64,000 nucleotides of DNA from Cohnella abietis (GTDB lineage: Bacteria > Bacillota > Bacilli > Paenibacillales > Paenibacillaceae), in contig NZ_AP019400.1 in assembly GCF_004295585.1 (NCBI RefSeq), positions 3,880,001 through 3,944,000 of the forward strand, written 5' to 3'. The translations under genes were made by a program, and so were the position numbers. Of this stretch, positions 51,275 through 59,270 are shown in pieces. How positions within the stretch are numbered: the stretch's first letter is position 1; each line of letters begins with the position of its first letter. The notes under the pieces were generated by a model. It had not been told where the DNA came from. It did not search any database and saw only the letters and a program-made list of their open reading frames with translations.

Positions 51275-51682
51275 TTACGATTCCATTTTTAATATTCGGA
51301 GGGTTTCCTGAACCTCAGGATTTCTACCCGTTGCTAGTAAATGTACTCTAAGCTCCGCCAGCCTCGTTAAAGTTTCTTCTTTTTTTGCCATTTCCGAATG
51401 GATTCTTTCCCTTTTCTGATCAATTACAGCTATAAAATCATCCACACTAATTGGAGTATCTGCCGACTTTGTCAGTGCCTTCTTGATCTCCTTCAATGTA
51501 AACCCACATGCCTTTGCATTTTTGATAAAAGTAATTTGACTGAGCACCTCTTCTGTATAAAGACGATAGCCCGCCTCCGACCGTATGGGTGATGAAATAA
51601 GTCCGTAATTCTCGTAGTATCTTAAAGTTTCAATATTTACATTAGCTATTTTTGCAATTTGTCCTCGCAAATAACCCGACAT
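51275..51682 (-). CDS. MerR-family transcriptional regulator
   Basis: The product (about 135 residues) has the MerR winged helix: RGQIAKIANVNIETLRYYENYGLI, then EAGYRLYTEEVLSQITFIKNAKACGFTL-type sequence, followed by a coiled-coil dimer helix (RIHSEMAKKEETLTRLAEL). The short C-terminal end has no Cys pair of the mercury/copper sensors, so a drug- or stress-type inducer is more likely. The ATG at 51680-51682 has GGGGGAG at 7 nt. The gene ends 2 bp before the MerR-type promoter of the hydrolase gene, so the regulator probably controls that gene. Confidence 0.88.
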   Translation of the reverse strand: MSGYLRGQIAKIANVNIETLRYYENYGLISSPIRSEAGYRLYTEEVLSQITFIKNAKACGFTLKEIKKALTKSADTPISVDDFIAVIDQKRERIHSEMAKKEETLTRLAELRVHLLATGRNPEVQETLRILKMES

Positions 51683-51836
51683 CGCCAGCTCCCCCATCCT
51701 CATCACAACACTATACTGATGGACTTATTGTAGCAGATTTCACATGAATAACAGATGATTTGACAGCCTATTATCCACCAGTAATAATAGATATGAATTG
51801 AAGAAATTTCATTTTTTTATTAAGGGAGTACTTACT

Positions 51837-52709
51837 TTGTCTGAAAATCACAATTATACAGAGCCTTCTCGTGATAATAGTCGACCCACTTTGCAATCTG
51901 ACTGCGAGAGCTGCTTCGGTTTGTGCTGTGTAGCCCTGCCCTTCTCAGCTTCGGTAGATTTTGCGATGGATAAAAATGCGGGAACGCCATGCCACAATTT
52001 GCAGTCTAATTTTCGATGCGGTATTCACACTAGTCTTAGAAAAAAGGGCTTACGAGGGTGTACGGTTTATGATTGCTTTGGCGCTGGGCAAAAGGTTTCT
52101 CGAGTGACTTACGCCGGCAAAGATTGGCGGCAAGCTCCGGAAACCGCAGAGCAGATGTTTGAGGTATTTCTGATTATGCGCCAGCTGCATGAGCTGCTTT
52201 GGTATCTGACTGAATCGTTAACGTTGGAAGCGGCCCGCTCCATCCACGATGAACTAAGATTAGCTCTCGAGAAGACGGAACACCTTACCCTCCTCAGCCC
52301 CGACTCACTCGTCCAAATAGATGTGGTGTCTCATCGATCAGAAGTAAACACTCTACTGCTTAAGACTAGTGAGCTTGTGCGAGCCCAACGTCAGAAGAAG
52401 AACACTCAAGGACGTCAGAAAAACTTCGGTCGGGGAGCCGATCTCATGGGCGCCAATCTTAGAAAAGCTGACCTCAGAGGTGCCAACTTAAGAGGAGCTT
52501 ATCTTATTGCAGCAGATCTTAAAGGGGCGGACCTGCGAGCAGCAGATCTCATCGGGGCCGACTTCCGAGACACTGAGCTAAGCGGGGCCGACCTTTCCGA
52601 AAGTATCTTTCTCACGCAACCACAGCTCAATGCAGCGAAAGGTGATGCTGCTACTAAGCTACCTCCGTCGCTCACCCGTCCAACACACTGGTCCATGTCC
52701 GGAGCATAA
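51837..52709 (+). CDS. Pentapeptide-repeat protein with Cys-rich N-terminal domain
   Basis: The product (about 290 residues) has two parts. The first 75 residues hold nine or so Cys (CESCFGLCC, PCHNL, FRCGIH, GCTVYDCFGAG), arranged like a metal or Fe-S site of the YkgJ/zinc-chelate kind. After a helical middle comes a run of pentapeptide repeats (about 205-265: ADLMGANLRKADLRGANLRG and on), which forms a right-handed beta-helix. Start: TTG at 51837, with AAGGGAG 9 nt upstream; the frame extends 13 codons further without support. Some pentapeptide proteins mimic DNA and protect gyrase, but the short helix and Cys domain argue against assuming that here. Confidence 0.8.
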   Translation: MSENHNYTEPSRDNSRPTLQSDCESCFGLCCVALPFSASVDFAMDKNAGTPCHNLQSNFRCGIHTSLRKKGLRGCTVYDCFGAGQKVSRVTYAGKDWRQAPETAEQMFEVFLIMRQLHELLWYLTESLTLEAARSIHDELRLALEKTEHLTLLSPDSLVQIDVVSHRSEVNTLLLKTSELVRAQRQKKNTQGRQKNFGRGADLMGANLRKADLRGANLRGAYLIAADLKGADLRAADLIGADFRDTELSGADLSESIFLTQPQLNAAKGDAATKLPPSLTRPTHWSMSGA

Positions 52710-52739
52710 AGTGGACGGCTGTATTAACAAATAAACGAC

Positions 52740-52771
52740 ACTCTCCCATCGATTAAGTGATCGGGGGGAGT
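52740..52771 (+). terminator. Stem-loop terminator of the pentapeptide gene
   Basis: ACTCTCCCATCGAT pairs imperfectly with ATCGGGGGGAGT around TAAGTG. Confidence 0.55.
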
Positions 52772-52850
52772 TAGACCGCTCTCAACGGCTTACTCCTCCC
52801 ATATCTTAGTTTTCCACCAATTAGTCCGTTCTCAGCGGCTTGCAGCTCCA
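52771..52850. repeat. Two units of the 51-bp repeat family
   Basis: TTAGACCGCTCTCAACGG (52771) and TTAGTCCGTTCTCAGCGG (52821), each followed by CTT and a TTTTCCACC-type end, match the array at 44200-44545 with a 50-bp spacing. Confidence 0.7.
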
Positions 52851-52873
52851 CCTCGTCCCTGTCATCCCCCCCA

Positions 52874-54166
52874 CTAAACCCCTTCAACAATGCGCTTAGC
52901 GCGTTGAGCTACTTGCAAGAGCAACTCCTCTTCATTGATCGTTAATAGCTGTCGATTTCTCATCAGAACCTTCCCATTCACTATCGTTGTATCGACGTCT
53001 GCCCCATTAACACTATACGCAAGCAGCGATTCAACATTATGAATCGGCTGCAAGTGTGGTTTTCTCATGTCGATGAGGATGATATCAGCTCGTTTTCCCA
53101 CTTCAAGCGTGCCGACCTCATGATCAATTTTCAACAGCTTCGCGCTTTCCTTGGTGGCCATGCTTAACGTTTGTCTAGCTGGGAGCACGGTTGGATCACC
53201 ATAATCTAATTTCTGCAGCCAAGTTGCCGCTTTAATTCCTTCAAACATATCGACAGTTGTAGCACTACCTGAGCCATCGGTTCCAAGACCAACGGTGATG
53301 CCCTGGCTAATCAATTCTGCAACAGGTGTAATGCCACAGCCTAGCTTCAGATTGCTGACTGGGTTGTGAGACACGCCTCCTCGCATTCCCTTGAGTAGAC
53401 CAATATCCCTCCGATTCAGATGCACGCCATGAGCTAAGAGGACATGTAACTTTTCAAAAAGCCCCCTATTGTATAAATACTGAGCAGGTGTCTCATTGTA
53501 CAGTTCTCGGATTTTAATTACTTCTTCTTTCGTTTCAGCCAAATGAATGTGAATAGGAAGCTCCATCTCTTCTGCTATCTTAATGATTTGCTTCAATGGC
53601 TCCGGAGGACATGTGTAAGGGGCATGAGGACCAAGCATCGTTGTTATTCTTCCGTCCGCTTTGCCATTCCAGTTCTCAACCAAATCCAGTGCTTCCTCTA
53701 ACCGTTTTCCCCCATCATCCTGAAGAAAAACTAGCCCTCTCGTCAAGGAAGCACGCATCCCCACCTTAGCTACCGCTGTTGCAATTTCGTTCATATGAAT
53801 ATACATATCTGCAAAAGCAGTCGTTCCAGACTTAATCATTTCCGCCATAGATAGCTTAGAGCCCCAATAAATATCGTCAGGCGTCATTCTTGCCTCAGCT
53901 GGCAGCATTTTTTTATCTAACCAATCCATGAGCTTAAGATCATCGGAGAAGCCCTTTAATAGACTCATTGGAGTATGCTGATGGGCGTTAATAAGACCAG
54001 GCATAGCAACCATTCCATCACCTTGAATGACTTCGTCCACCTCATCTTCGATAACCTTTCCAAGCTGTTTGATTGTGTCACCTTCAATAAGAATGTCCCC
54101 AATATAGGGCCTTTCATTATCGACCATTGAAACGATAGTGACATTTTTGATTACTGTTTTCAACAA
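52874..54166 (-). CDS. mtaD: 5-methylthioadenosine/S-adenosylhomocysteine deaminase
   Basis: The 430-residue amidohydrolase shows the family metal set and substrate motifs: GLINAHQHTPMSLL, LGPHAPYTCPPE, HIHLAETKEEV, LAHGVHL, and GTDGSGSATTVDMF. These fit MTA/SAH deaminase, which deaminates 5'-methylthioadenosine and S-adenosylhomocysteine to the inosine forms for methionine salvage. The start is TTG (54164-54166, or the adjacent TTG at 54161). The AGGAGG site lies inside a hairpin that also looks like an intrinsic terminator, so expression from the upstream DUF1349 gene may be attenuated. Confidence 0.92.
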   Translation of the reverse strand: MLKTVIKNVTIVSMVDNERPYIGDILIEGDTIKQLGKVIEDEVDEVIQGDGMVAMPGLINAHQHTPMSLLKGFSDDLKLMDWLDKKMLPAEARMTPDDIYWGSKLSMAEMIKSGTTAFADMYIHMNEIATAVAKVGMRASLTRGLVFLQDDGGKRLEEALDLVENWNGKADGRITTMLGPHAPYTCPPEPLKQIIKIAEEMELPIHIHLAETKEEVIKIRELYNETPAQYLYNRGLFEKLHVLLAHGVHLNRRDIGLLKGMRGGVSHNPVSNLKLGCGITPVAELISQGITVGLGTDGSGSATTVDMFEGIKAATWLQKLDYGDPTVLPARQTLSMATKESAKLLKIDHEVGTLEVGKRADIILIDMRKPHLQPIHNVESLLAYSVNGADVDTTIVNGKVLMRNRQLLTINEEELLLQVAQRAKRIVEGV

Positions 54167-54201
54167 AAAAACCTCCTAATATCATGTGATATTAGAAGGT
54201 T
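54164..54201 (-). promoter_or_regulatory. Hairpin that sequesters the mtaD ribosome site (attenuator-like)
   Basis: On the minus strand AACCTTCTAATATCA (54187-54201) pairs with TGATATTAGGAGGTT (54170-54184), 14 of 15, with a 2-nt centre, and the T7 run follows directly. The 3' arm contains AGGAGG, the mtaD ribosome site, 6-9 nt before the start codons. Confidence 0.85.
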
Positions 54202-54234
54202 AAACGATGACCTTAGGTGAAGGTCAATGGTTAT

Positions 54235-54843
54235 TTAGGAATCGATAGGAGGGTCTACATGAATATCACTATCAGGAGCTGATTTCGTCCACCGCGTAAA
54301 AGTCACTTGGAATCCTGCCCTTTTTGGTGAGCATACTAATGGTCCTGCCTGCTTCCCTTCTGCATAAGGAAAGCGAGCGACACGAATAGTCCGCCATCCC
54401 GAAGTGTCTGTACGTGCTCTAATGATAACCGCATCGTTCATTCGGGAGGCACGTATTGTAATATTCTCTCCACTCCATTCAGGTACTGCGGAGAGAGACC
54501 AATCGGAATATTCATCGGTTGCAACAACTGCCAGATGGGGAATTCCATCATTAAGCTCAATGCCAGCTTTAATCCATTGCGTAGGACCATGCCAAAGCAT
54601 TAACCCAGCCTGATCATAAAGCTCTGTGAACGAGGTTAACTGAAAAGTCACTTCAATAGCATAATCATCATCCCAAGGTGCTAATAGAGAGTGTCCGTTG
54701 CTATGTTGGAAGCCATACATCGTTTTCTCCCAATAATCGCTACCTTCCGCAGCCTCAACGACGAGAGTACTTCCCTCTTCTCGAGATGAGACTGGTGCCG
54801 TCGTCCATTTCCCTGCATCCCAAGCAATATTTTCATGATCCAT
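54235..54843 (-). CDS. DUF1349 family protein
   Basis: The product (about 202 residues) is a DUF1349 (concanavalin-like beta-sandwich) protein, recognisable by SDYWEKTMYGF, LLAPWDDDYAIEVTF, DQAGLMLWHGPTQWIKAGIE and DWS. Relatives such as yeast Ygl-type 'regulation of enolase 1' proteins have no proven enzymatic role; the fold suggests glycan binding. The ATG at 54841-54843 has GGAGGGATCGC upstream. It lies between bdbC and mtaD in the same orientation, 17 bp after bdbC's stop, and could belong to the bdb transcript. Confidence 0.82.
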   Translation of the reverse strand: MDHENIAWDAGKWTTAPVSSREEGSTLVVEAAEGSDYWEKTMYGFQHSNGHSLLAPWDDDYAIEVTFQLTSFTELYDQAGLMLWHGPTQWIKAGIELNDGIPHLAVVATDEYSDWSLSAVPEWSGENITIRASRMNDAVIIRARTDTSGWRTIRVARFPYAEGKQAGPLVCSPKRAGFQVTFTRWTKSAPDSDIHVDPPIDS

Positions 54844-54859
54844 GCAGCGATCCCTCCCT

Positions 54860-55312
54860 CTAGTCCTCAAATCTATATCCATCATTTTCCTTCGGGGTCT
54901 TCACGAGCAGCAAGCTAATAGTAATAAGTACAAATGCAATTAGAGCTAGGAATGGGATCGTAATAAAGCCCAACCAGTCGATATAATCCACATTGCAAGG
55001 AACCCCGTTAGTACAAGGCTTTATACCTTCGAACCCAGGCACCTTCTGTAGCATGTAATGATATATCGATATCGCTCCCCCTATAATGGACAGGGGCAAC
55101 ACGTACTTCTTAATGGAAGTTTCATTATGATAAGCAGCAATACCAAGTATGACGCTCAAAGGATACATGAATATCCGTTGGTACCAGCAAAGCTCACATG
55201 GGATATATTCCAGTACCTCACTAAAGTACAAGCTGCCCAATGTGGCGATGACAGAAACAATCCATGCAAAATATAATAAATATTGCTGGAAGCCTGAGCT
55301 TTGTGGTCTCAT
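54860..55312 (-). CDS. bdbC: Disulfide bond formation protein BdbC (DsbB-like)
   Basis: The 150-residue membrane protein has four helices and the two DsbB-type cysteine pairs, IPCELCWYQR in the first outer loop and PCTNGVPCN in the second. It passes electrons from its thiol-oxidase partner to quinone. The ATG lies 1 nt after the stop of bdbD (TAATATG), so the two are a classic bdbDC pair. In Bacillus these enzymes are needed for competence proteins and some bacteriocins. Confidence 0.93.
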   Translation of the reverse strand: MRPQSSGFQQYLLYFAWIVSVIATLGSLYFSEVLEYIPCELCWYQRIFMYPLSVILGIAAYHNETSIKKYVLPLSIIGGAISIYHYMLQKVPGFEGIKPCTNGVPCNVDYIDWLGFITIPFLALIAFVLITISLLLVKTPKENDGYRFED

Positions 55313-55313
55313 A

Positions 55314-56027
55314 TTATTTTTCTAGCTCCTTATCCACCACGGATCTAATAGATTTAATATCGAACGGGTTAGCAATGGTGATTCCATTAATCATAATTGT
55401 AGGAGTTTGATTAACCTTATATTTATTAACAAGAGCCATATCGGTTTGAACCTCTGGCAAAGTAATTTTATTGCTTAGATCTTGCTTCAATTTATCTAAA
55501 TCAATTTTAGGAGTAAGTGTTTGTGCAATTTCCATAATTTTGTCTTCTATGATCCATGGTCCATCATGATTCACAGTTGGCTGAGCCTCAAACATCTTCA
55601 TATTGAAATCCCAGAATGCTTCCTTGTTCTGTGCTAAGACTGCCTCGCCTGCCATAGCTCCAAGCTCTGATTCCGCGCCATGAAATATCGTATTAATAAA
55701 GGCAAGCTTCATCTTCCCCGTGTCAATATACTCTGCTTTTAGCTGCGGGTATATCGTCTCACTCCATTTTTTACAAGAAGGACATTTGTAGTCCCCGAAT
55801 TCTATTAAAGTTACCTTTGCCTCATCTTGTCCAATAACAGGCTGATTAACAATAGAAGGCTGCTCGGCAACAGGCGTCATACTTTGCTTCTCTTTATTGG
55901 CTTGATTAACAAAAAAAAGGCCGACCATAAGAATAATTAATACTGACGTATATAGAACTAGCGTTTTTGCGGGATTTTTTTTCCCAGAGCTTGCTTTTTT
56001 ATTGCTTTTGTAATTTTTATTCGCCAT
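55314..56027 (-). CDS. bdbD: Thiol:disulfide oxidoreductase BdbD (DsbA-like)
   Basis: The product (about 237 residues) has a basic N-terminus, a membrane anchor (about 24-40), a low-complexity stalk and a thioredoxin/DsbA domain with the active site GDYKCPSCKKW, a cis-Pro segment NQTPTIMINGI and the inserted helical domain in between. It introduces disulfides into exported proteins and is reoxidised by BdbC, encoded directly downstream. The ATG at 56025-56027 has AAAAGGGG 8 nt upstream. It is preceded by a small membrane gene and may form an operon with it. Confidence 0.93.
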   Translation of the reverse strand: MANKNYKSNKKASSGKKNPAKTLVLYTSVLIILMVGLFFVNQANKEKQSMTPVAEQPSIVNQPVIGQDEAKVTLIEFGDYKCPSCKKWSETIYPQLKAEYIDTGKMKLAFINTIFHGAESELGAMAGEAVLAQNKEAFWDFNMKMFEAQPTVNHDGPWIIEDKIMEIAQTLTPKIDLDKLKQDLSNKITLPEVQTDMALVNKYKVNQTPTIMINGITIANPFDIKSIRSVVDKELEK

Positions 56028-56054
56028 GATGTTTCCCCTTTTCACACAAATATT

Positions 56055-56324
56055 TTAAACTGTGGTCCCTTTCAACGCGTGATGCATACTATATTTCTTC
56101 TCCATTTTCTCCCATCTTCTATCTGCTATGACAGAACCTATTGTAGGAAAAATAAGAATTCTGCCTAGTAGATAAACGATGGAGACGGTTCCATTGAAGT
56201 AAAAATCAATAATCGACAGCAATAATGTGATAGACATCCCCACATAGATTACGCCATACCACATAATATATTTTTTCTTGCCCATCTTACGTTTCTTTTC
56301 CCATTTCATTGCGAATTCATCCAC
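56055..56324 (-). CDS. Small two-helix membrane protein (89 aa)
   Basis: The protein has two hydrophobic segments (about 20-40 and 44-62) between highly basic ends (KWEKKRKMGKKK and RRWEKMEKK). It is unrecognised. It starts with GTG at 56322-56324 with only a weak AGGCG site and lies 27 bp before bdbD in the same direction, so it may be part of the bdb operon. Confidence 0.6.
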   Translation of the reverse strand: MDEFAMKWEKKRKMGKKKYIMWYGVIYVGMSITLLLSIIDFYFNGTVSIVYLLGRILIFPTIGSVIADRRWEKMEKKYSMHHALKGTTV

Positions 56325-56456
56325 AATTATTCGCCTGCTCTCATCAATTATATTCGTTTACTCTTGTTATCCATAATAGCCCAAGTACGAATGCTTCTCC
56401 ATTCTAGCAGGCATACTACAAGCTATAGTTTAATATGAGCGCCCACTAGGGTCAAA

Positions 56457-56822
56457 TTATTCATGCTTTAAATGCTGTAAAGTAAGAACGAATATTTGTT
56501 CGATATGCAAATCATCTAAAGAGTAAAACACGGTCTTACCTGATTTACGTCGCTTTACTATTCTCAAGTTTCGTAAGTATCTTAACTGGTGAGAAATAGC
56601 GGATTGTCCCATACCCAGCAACACGGATAAATCATGCACACATAATTCGTTTATCAATAATGCGCCAATAAGCTTTACGCGTGTAGGATCACTGAGTGCC
56701 TTGAATAGCTCAGCCAGCTCGTTGGCTGATGTATCATCAACCATCTTTTGTTTAATCTTTAGCAAGTCTGTTTCCGTCCCGACACACGTAGTGTCACACA
56801 TTTCAATGACTTGTTTATCCAC
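56457..56822 (-). CDS. ArsR/SmtB-family metal-sensing repressor (CadC/CzrA-like)
   Basis: The 121-residue repressor has the ArsR winged helix (LFKALSDPTRVKLIGAL, ELCVHDLSVLLGMGQSAISHQLRYLRN). Cysteines near the N-terminus (EMCDTTC) and in ELCVHDL resemble the CadC metal site, and the C-terminal helix ends with the His-containing IEQIFVLTLQHLKHE expected for the alpha-5 site of zinc sensors. It is divergent from the P-type ATPase gene, and two dyads in the gap are candidate operators. Zn(II), Cd(II) or Pb(II) are the likely inducers. Confidence 0.9.
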   Translation of the reverse strand: MDKQVIEMCDTTCVGTETDLLKIKQKMVDDTSANELAELFKALSDPTRVKLIGALLINELCVHDLSVLLGMGQSAISHQLRYLRNLRIVKRRKSGKTVFYSLDDLHIEQIFVLTLQHLKHE

Positions 56823-56901
56823 CCTAAATCACCTTCGATCCACTCTTTTTAACTATTATAGCAATTTCATTGCTTATCGGAAAGTTTACGATTTAGAAAA
56901 C

Positions 56902-56973
56902 ATATGAACAAATGCTCATATTTCATTGACATCGTTAAAGTTTAGTAATAATATATGAGCAAGTATTCATTTG
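56902..56973 (+). promoter_or_regulatory. P-type ATPase promoter with two metal-repressor dyads
   Basis: TTGACA (56926-56931) and TAATAT (56949-56954) are 17 bp apart. Dyad 1, ATATGAACAAATGCTCATAT, spans 56902-56921 upstream of the -35 box; dyad 2, ATATGAGCAAGTATTCAT, lies at about 56953-56970, over the -10 box and start point. The TGA(A/G)CA/TG(T/C)TCA arms match SmtB/CzrA-type operators. Confidence 0.78.
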
Positions 56974-56991
56974 TTATAGGAGATGATCATC

Positions 56992-59163
56992 ATGATTGAA
57001 TATCGAGTCAAAGGATTATCATGTGGCAATTGCGCCCAAGCTCTTGAGCATGAAATTCGTCAATTAGAGCATGGAGATACAGCAACCCTTAGCTACAATA
57101 GCGGAAAATTAAACTTAGATGAGCGAGTACCCTTAGATAAAGTGAAAAAGATACTCAAAAATGACCGCGCATATATCGAGAATAAAAATGCACATTCCCA
57201 TGCTGGCCACAATCATGCACACGGCGAGCATGCCCATTCCCACTCACATAATCACGACCACACTCACTCACATGACCATGATGACGACAACGACCATGAT
57301 CATGATCATAGCCAAGGCAACAAGAAAATAATCGGAACACTCATTGCTTCTACTGTTATCTATGTAGGTGCGATATTCATGGACGGCCAAGCATCTGATT
57401 TCTCAGTCATCGCCCTATACTTAATTGCAGCTGCACTTAGTGGCTACTCCACTTTCTTGAAGGGTCTTAAAAATCTCATACGACTTAAATTTAATATCGA
57501 CACCTTGATGACAATCGCACTTGTAGGCGCTGTTTCAATAGGGGAATGGAAAGAAGCGACCTTGGTAGCTATTCTTTTCGGATTAAACGAGCTTCTGGAA
57601 GGTCTCGGTATGGAAAAAGCTCGTCGTTCCATGGAGACACTCCTGCAGGTTGCGCCTAAAGAAGCGACCTTATTAGTAGAAGGTAAAGAAACGGTTGTTC
57701 CCATTACTACGCTTCAAGTTGGAGATACGGTTATTGTTAAACCGGGAGAGAAAATCCCATCTGACGGCACGGTGTTGTCTGGTAAAAGCTCAGTGAACGA
57801 ATCCGCCATTACAGGCGAGTCCCTCCCCGTAGAAAAATCGAAGGATGAACCGGTGTTTGGTGGAAGTATTAATAATGAAGGCGTAATCCACATTCGGATC
57901 GAAAAAGCTTACGAGGATTCATCTTTGGCCAAAATCCTTCATTTAGTAGAAGAAGCCCAAGAAACGAAAACACCTACTGAGCTATTCATCAATAAGTTTG
58001 CCAAGTATTATACCCCACTTATTATGATAGCTGCCGCTCTTGTCATCGTAGTCCCTCCTCTTTTTCTGGGCGGCGACTGGACAGAATGGCTGTATCAAGG
58101 GCTTGCCGTTCTCATCGTGGGTTGTCCGTGTGCGTTGATCTTATCGTCTCCAATTGCAATTGTAGCTGGTATTACACGCAATGCCCGTAATGGTATTCTG
58201 ATTAAAGGCGGCGTGTTCCTCGAACAATTAGGTAAAATTGACACTCTAGCCTTTGATAAAACAGGCACTTTGACTAAGGGTGAGCCCTACGTTGAGCAAT
58301 CTGTCGTTTATGATGAAATAAGATTTCTAGCTGTAGCAGGCGCGATTGAAAAGTCCTCGTCTCACCCACTTGCTAAAGCCATCATGAAGGAAGTAGCTCG
58401 TTCCGGTATTGAAATTAAGGATGCAGAAGACATAGAAGCCGTATCAGGACGTGGTATTGTCGCCACTTACGAAGGAAATAAATATTGGCTCGGTAATGAA
58501 AAAAGTATGGAGCATCTTACGATCCCACAAGATATACAAGCGACTATTGAACAACTGAAACAAAGCGGTCTTACATTGGTGCTAGCTGCTGACGAGAATC
58601 AAATCCTTGGAATGTTTGGGATTTCTGATGAGATCCGTGAGGAAAGTAAATCCGTCATCAAGGCTTTGCATAAAAACGGCATCCGGCATACCGTCATGCT
58701 AACGGGTGATCATCAGAAGACGGCGGAAAAGGTTGCTAAAGCGGTTGGTGTAACTGAATATTATGGAAACCTGCTTCCCGAAGATAAGGTTACCAAGGTA
58801 AAAGAGCTCGCTAGCAAAGGTACTGTAGGAATGATCGGCGATGGTATTAACGATGCTCCCGCCCTCGCATCTGCACAGATCGGAATCGCAATGGGAAAAG
58901 GAACTGACAGTGCAATAGAAACAGCAGATGTCGTATTGATGCAAGACCACCTTGGCAAATTACCTGAGGCGATAAAAGTAGCAAGACGTGTTAATCGCAT
59001 CATTAAGTTTAATATTGGTGTGTCCATGGGATTAAAGCTTATTGCATTACTTCTTACCATTCCTGGATGGCTGACTCTGTGGGTAGCTATTCTATCCGAT
59101 ATGGGAGCCACAATCTTCGTTACACTAGTAAGCTTAACTATTCTTATCCAAAGAAAATCATAG
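56992..59163 (+). CDS. cadA: Heavy-metal P1B-type ATPase (Zn/Cd/Pb efflux)
   Basis: The product (about 723 residues) has an N-terminal heavy-metal domain with LSCGNCAQAL, a His/Asp-rich stretch (about 66-108), eight membrane helices with the CPC site in VGCPCALILSSPIAIV, the phosphorylated Asp in AFDKTGTLTKG, the SSSHPLAKA motif of P1B ATPases, and the hinge MIGDGINDAPALAS. It uses ATP to expel divalent metals. The SPC-less CPC site and final helices fit the Zn/Cd/Pb group rather than copper. ATG at 56992 has AGGAG at 9 nt, better than the ATG three codons earlier. Divergent from its likely repressor. Confidence 0.93.
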   Translation: MIEYRVKGLSCGNCAQALEHEIRQLEHGDTATLSYNSGKLNLDERVPLDKVKKILKNDRAYIENKNAHSHAGHNHAHGEHAHSHSHNHDHTHSHDHDDDNDHDHDHSQGNKKIIGTLIASTVIYVGAIFMDGQASDFSVIALYLIAAALSGYSTFLKGLKNLIRLKFNIDTLMTIALVGAVSIGEWKEATLVAILFGLNELLEGLGMEKARRSMETLLQVAPKEATLLVEGKETVVPITTLQVGDTVIVKPGEKIPSDGTVLSGKSSVNESAITGESLPVEKSKDEPVFGGSINNEGVIHIRIEKAYEDSSLAKILHLVEEAQETKTPTELFINKFAKYYTPLIMIAAALVIVVPPLFLGGDWTEWLYQGLAVLIVGCPCALILSSPIAIVAGITRNARNGILIKGGVFLEQLGKIDTLAFDKTGTLTKGEPYVEQSVVYDEIRFLAVAGAIEKSSSHPLAKAIMKEVARSGIEIKDAEDIEAVSGRGIVATYEGNKYWLGNEKSMEHLTIPQDIQATIEQLKQSGLTLVLAADENQILGMFGISDEIREESKSVIKALHKNGIRHTVMLTGDHQKTAEKVAKAVGVTEYYGNLLPEDKVTKVKELASKGTVGMIGDGINDAPALASAQIGIAMGKGTDSAIETADVVLMQDHLGKLPEAIKVARRVNRIIKFNIGVSMGLKLIALLLTIPGWLTLWVAILSDMGATIFVTLVSLTILIQRKS

Positions 59164-59170
59164 CCTTATA

Positions 59171-59208
59171 CAAAAGCCACCTGACATGTAGATGTAGGGT
59201 GGCTTTTG
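59171..59208 (+). terminator. Rho-independent terminator of the P-type ATPase gene
   Basis: AAAAGCCACC pairs with GGTGGCTTTT, with TTTTGC after the stem. Confidence 0.88.
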
Positions 59209-59229
59209 CTTGCTCGCAAATTTTTATTA

Positions 59230-59256
59230 GAAAAGAAGCAATGGTACATCGCTTCT
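59230..59256 (-). terminator. Rho-independent terminator of the GH20 gene
   Basis: On the minus strand AGAAGC pairs with GCTTCT around an 11-nt loop, followed by TTTCTAATAAAAATTT. Confidence 0.65.
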
Positions 59257-59270
59257 CTTACTCGCTTACA

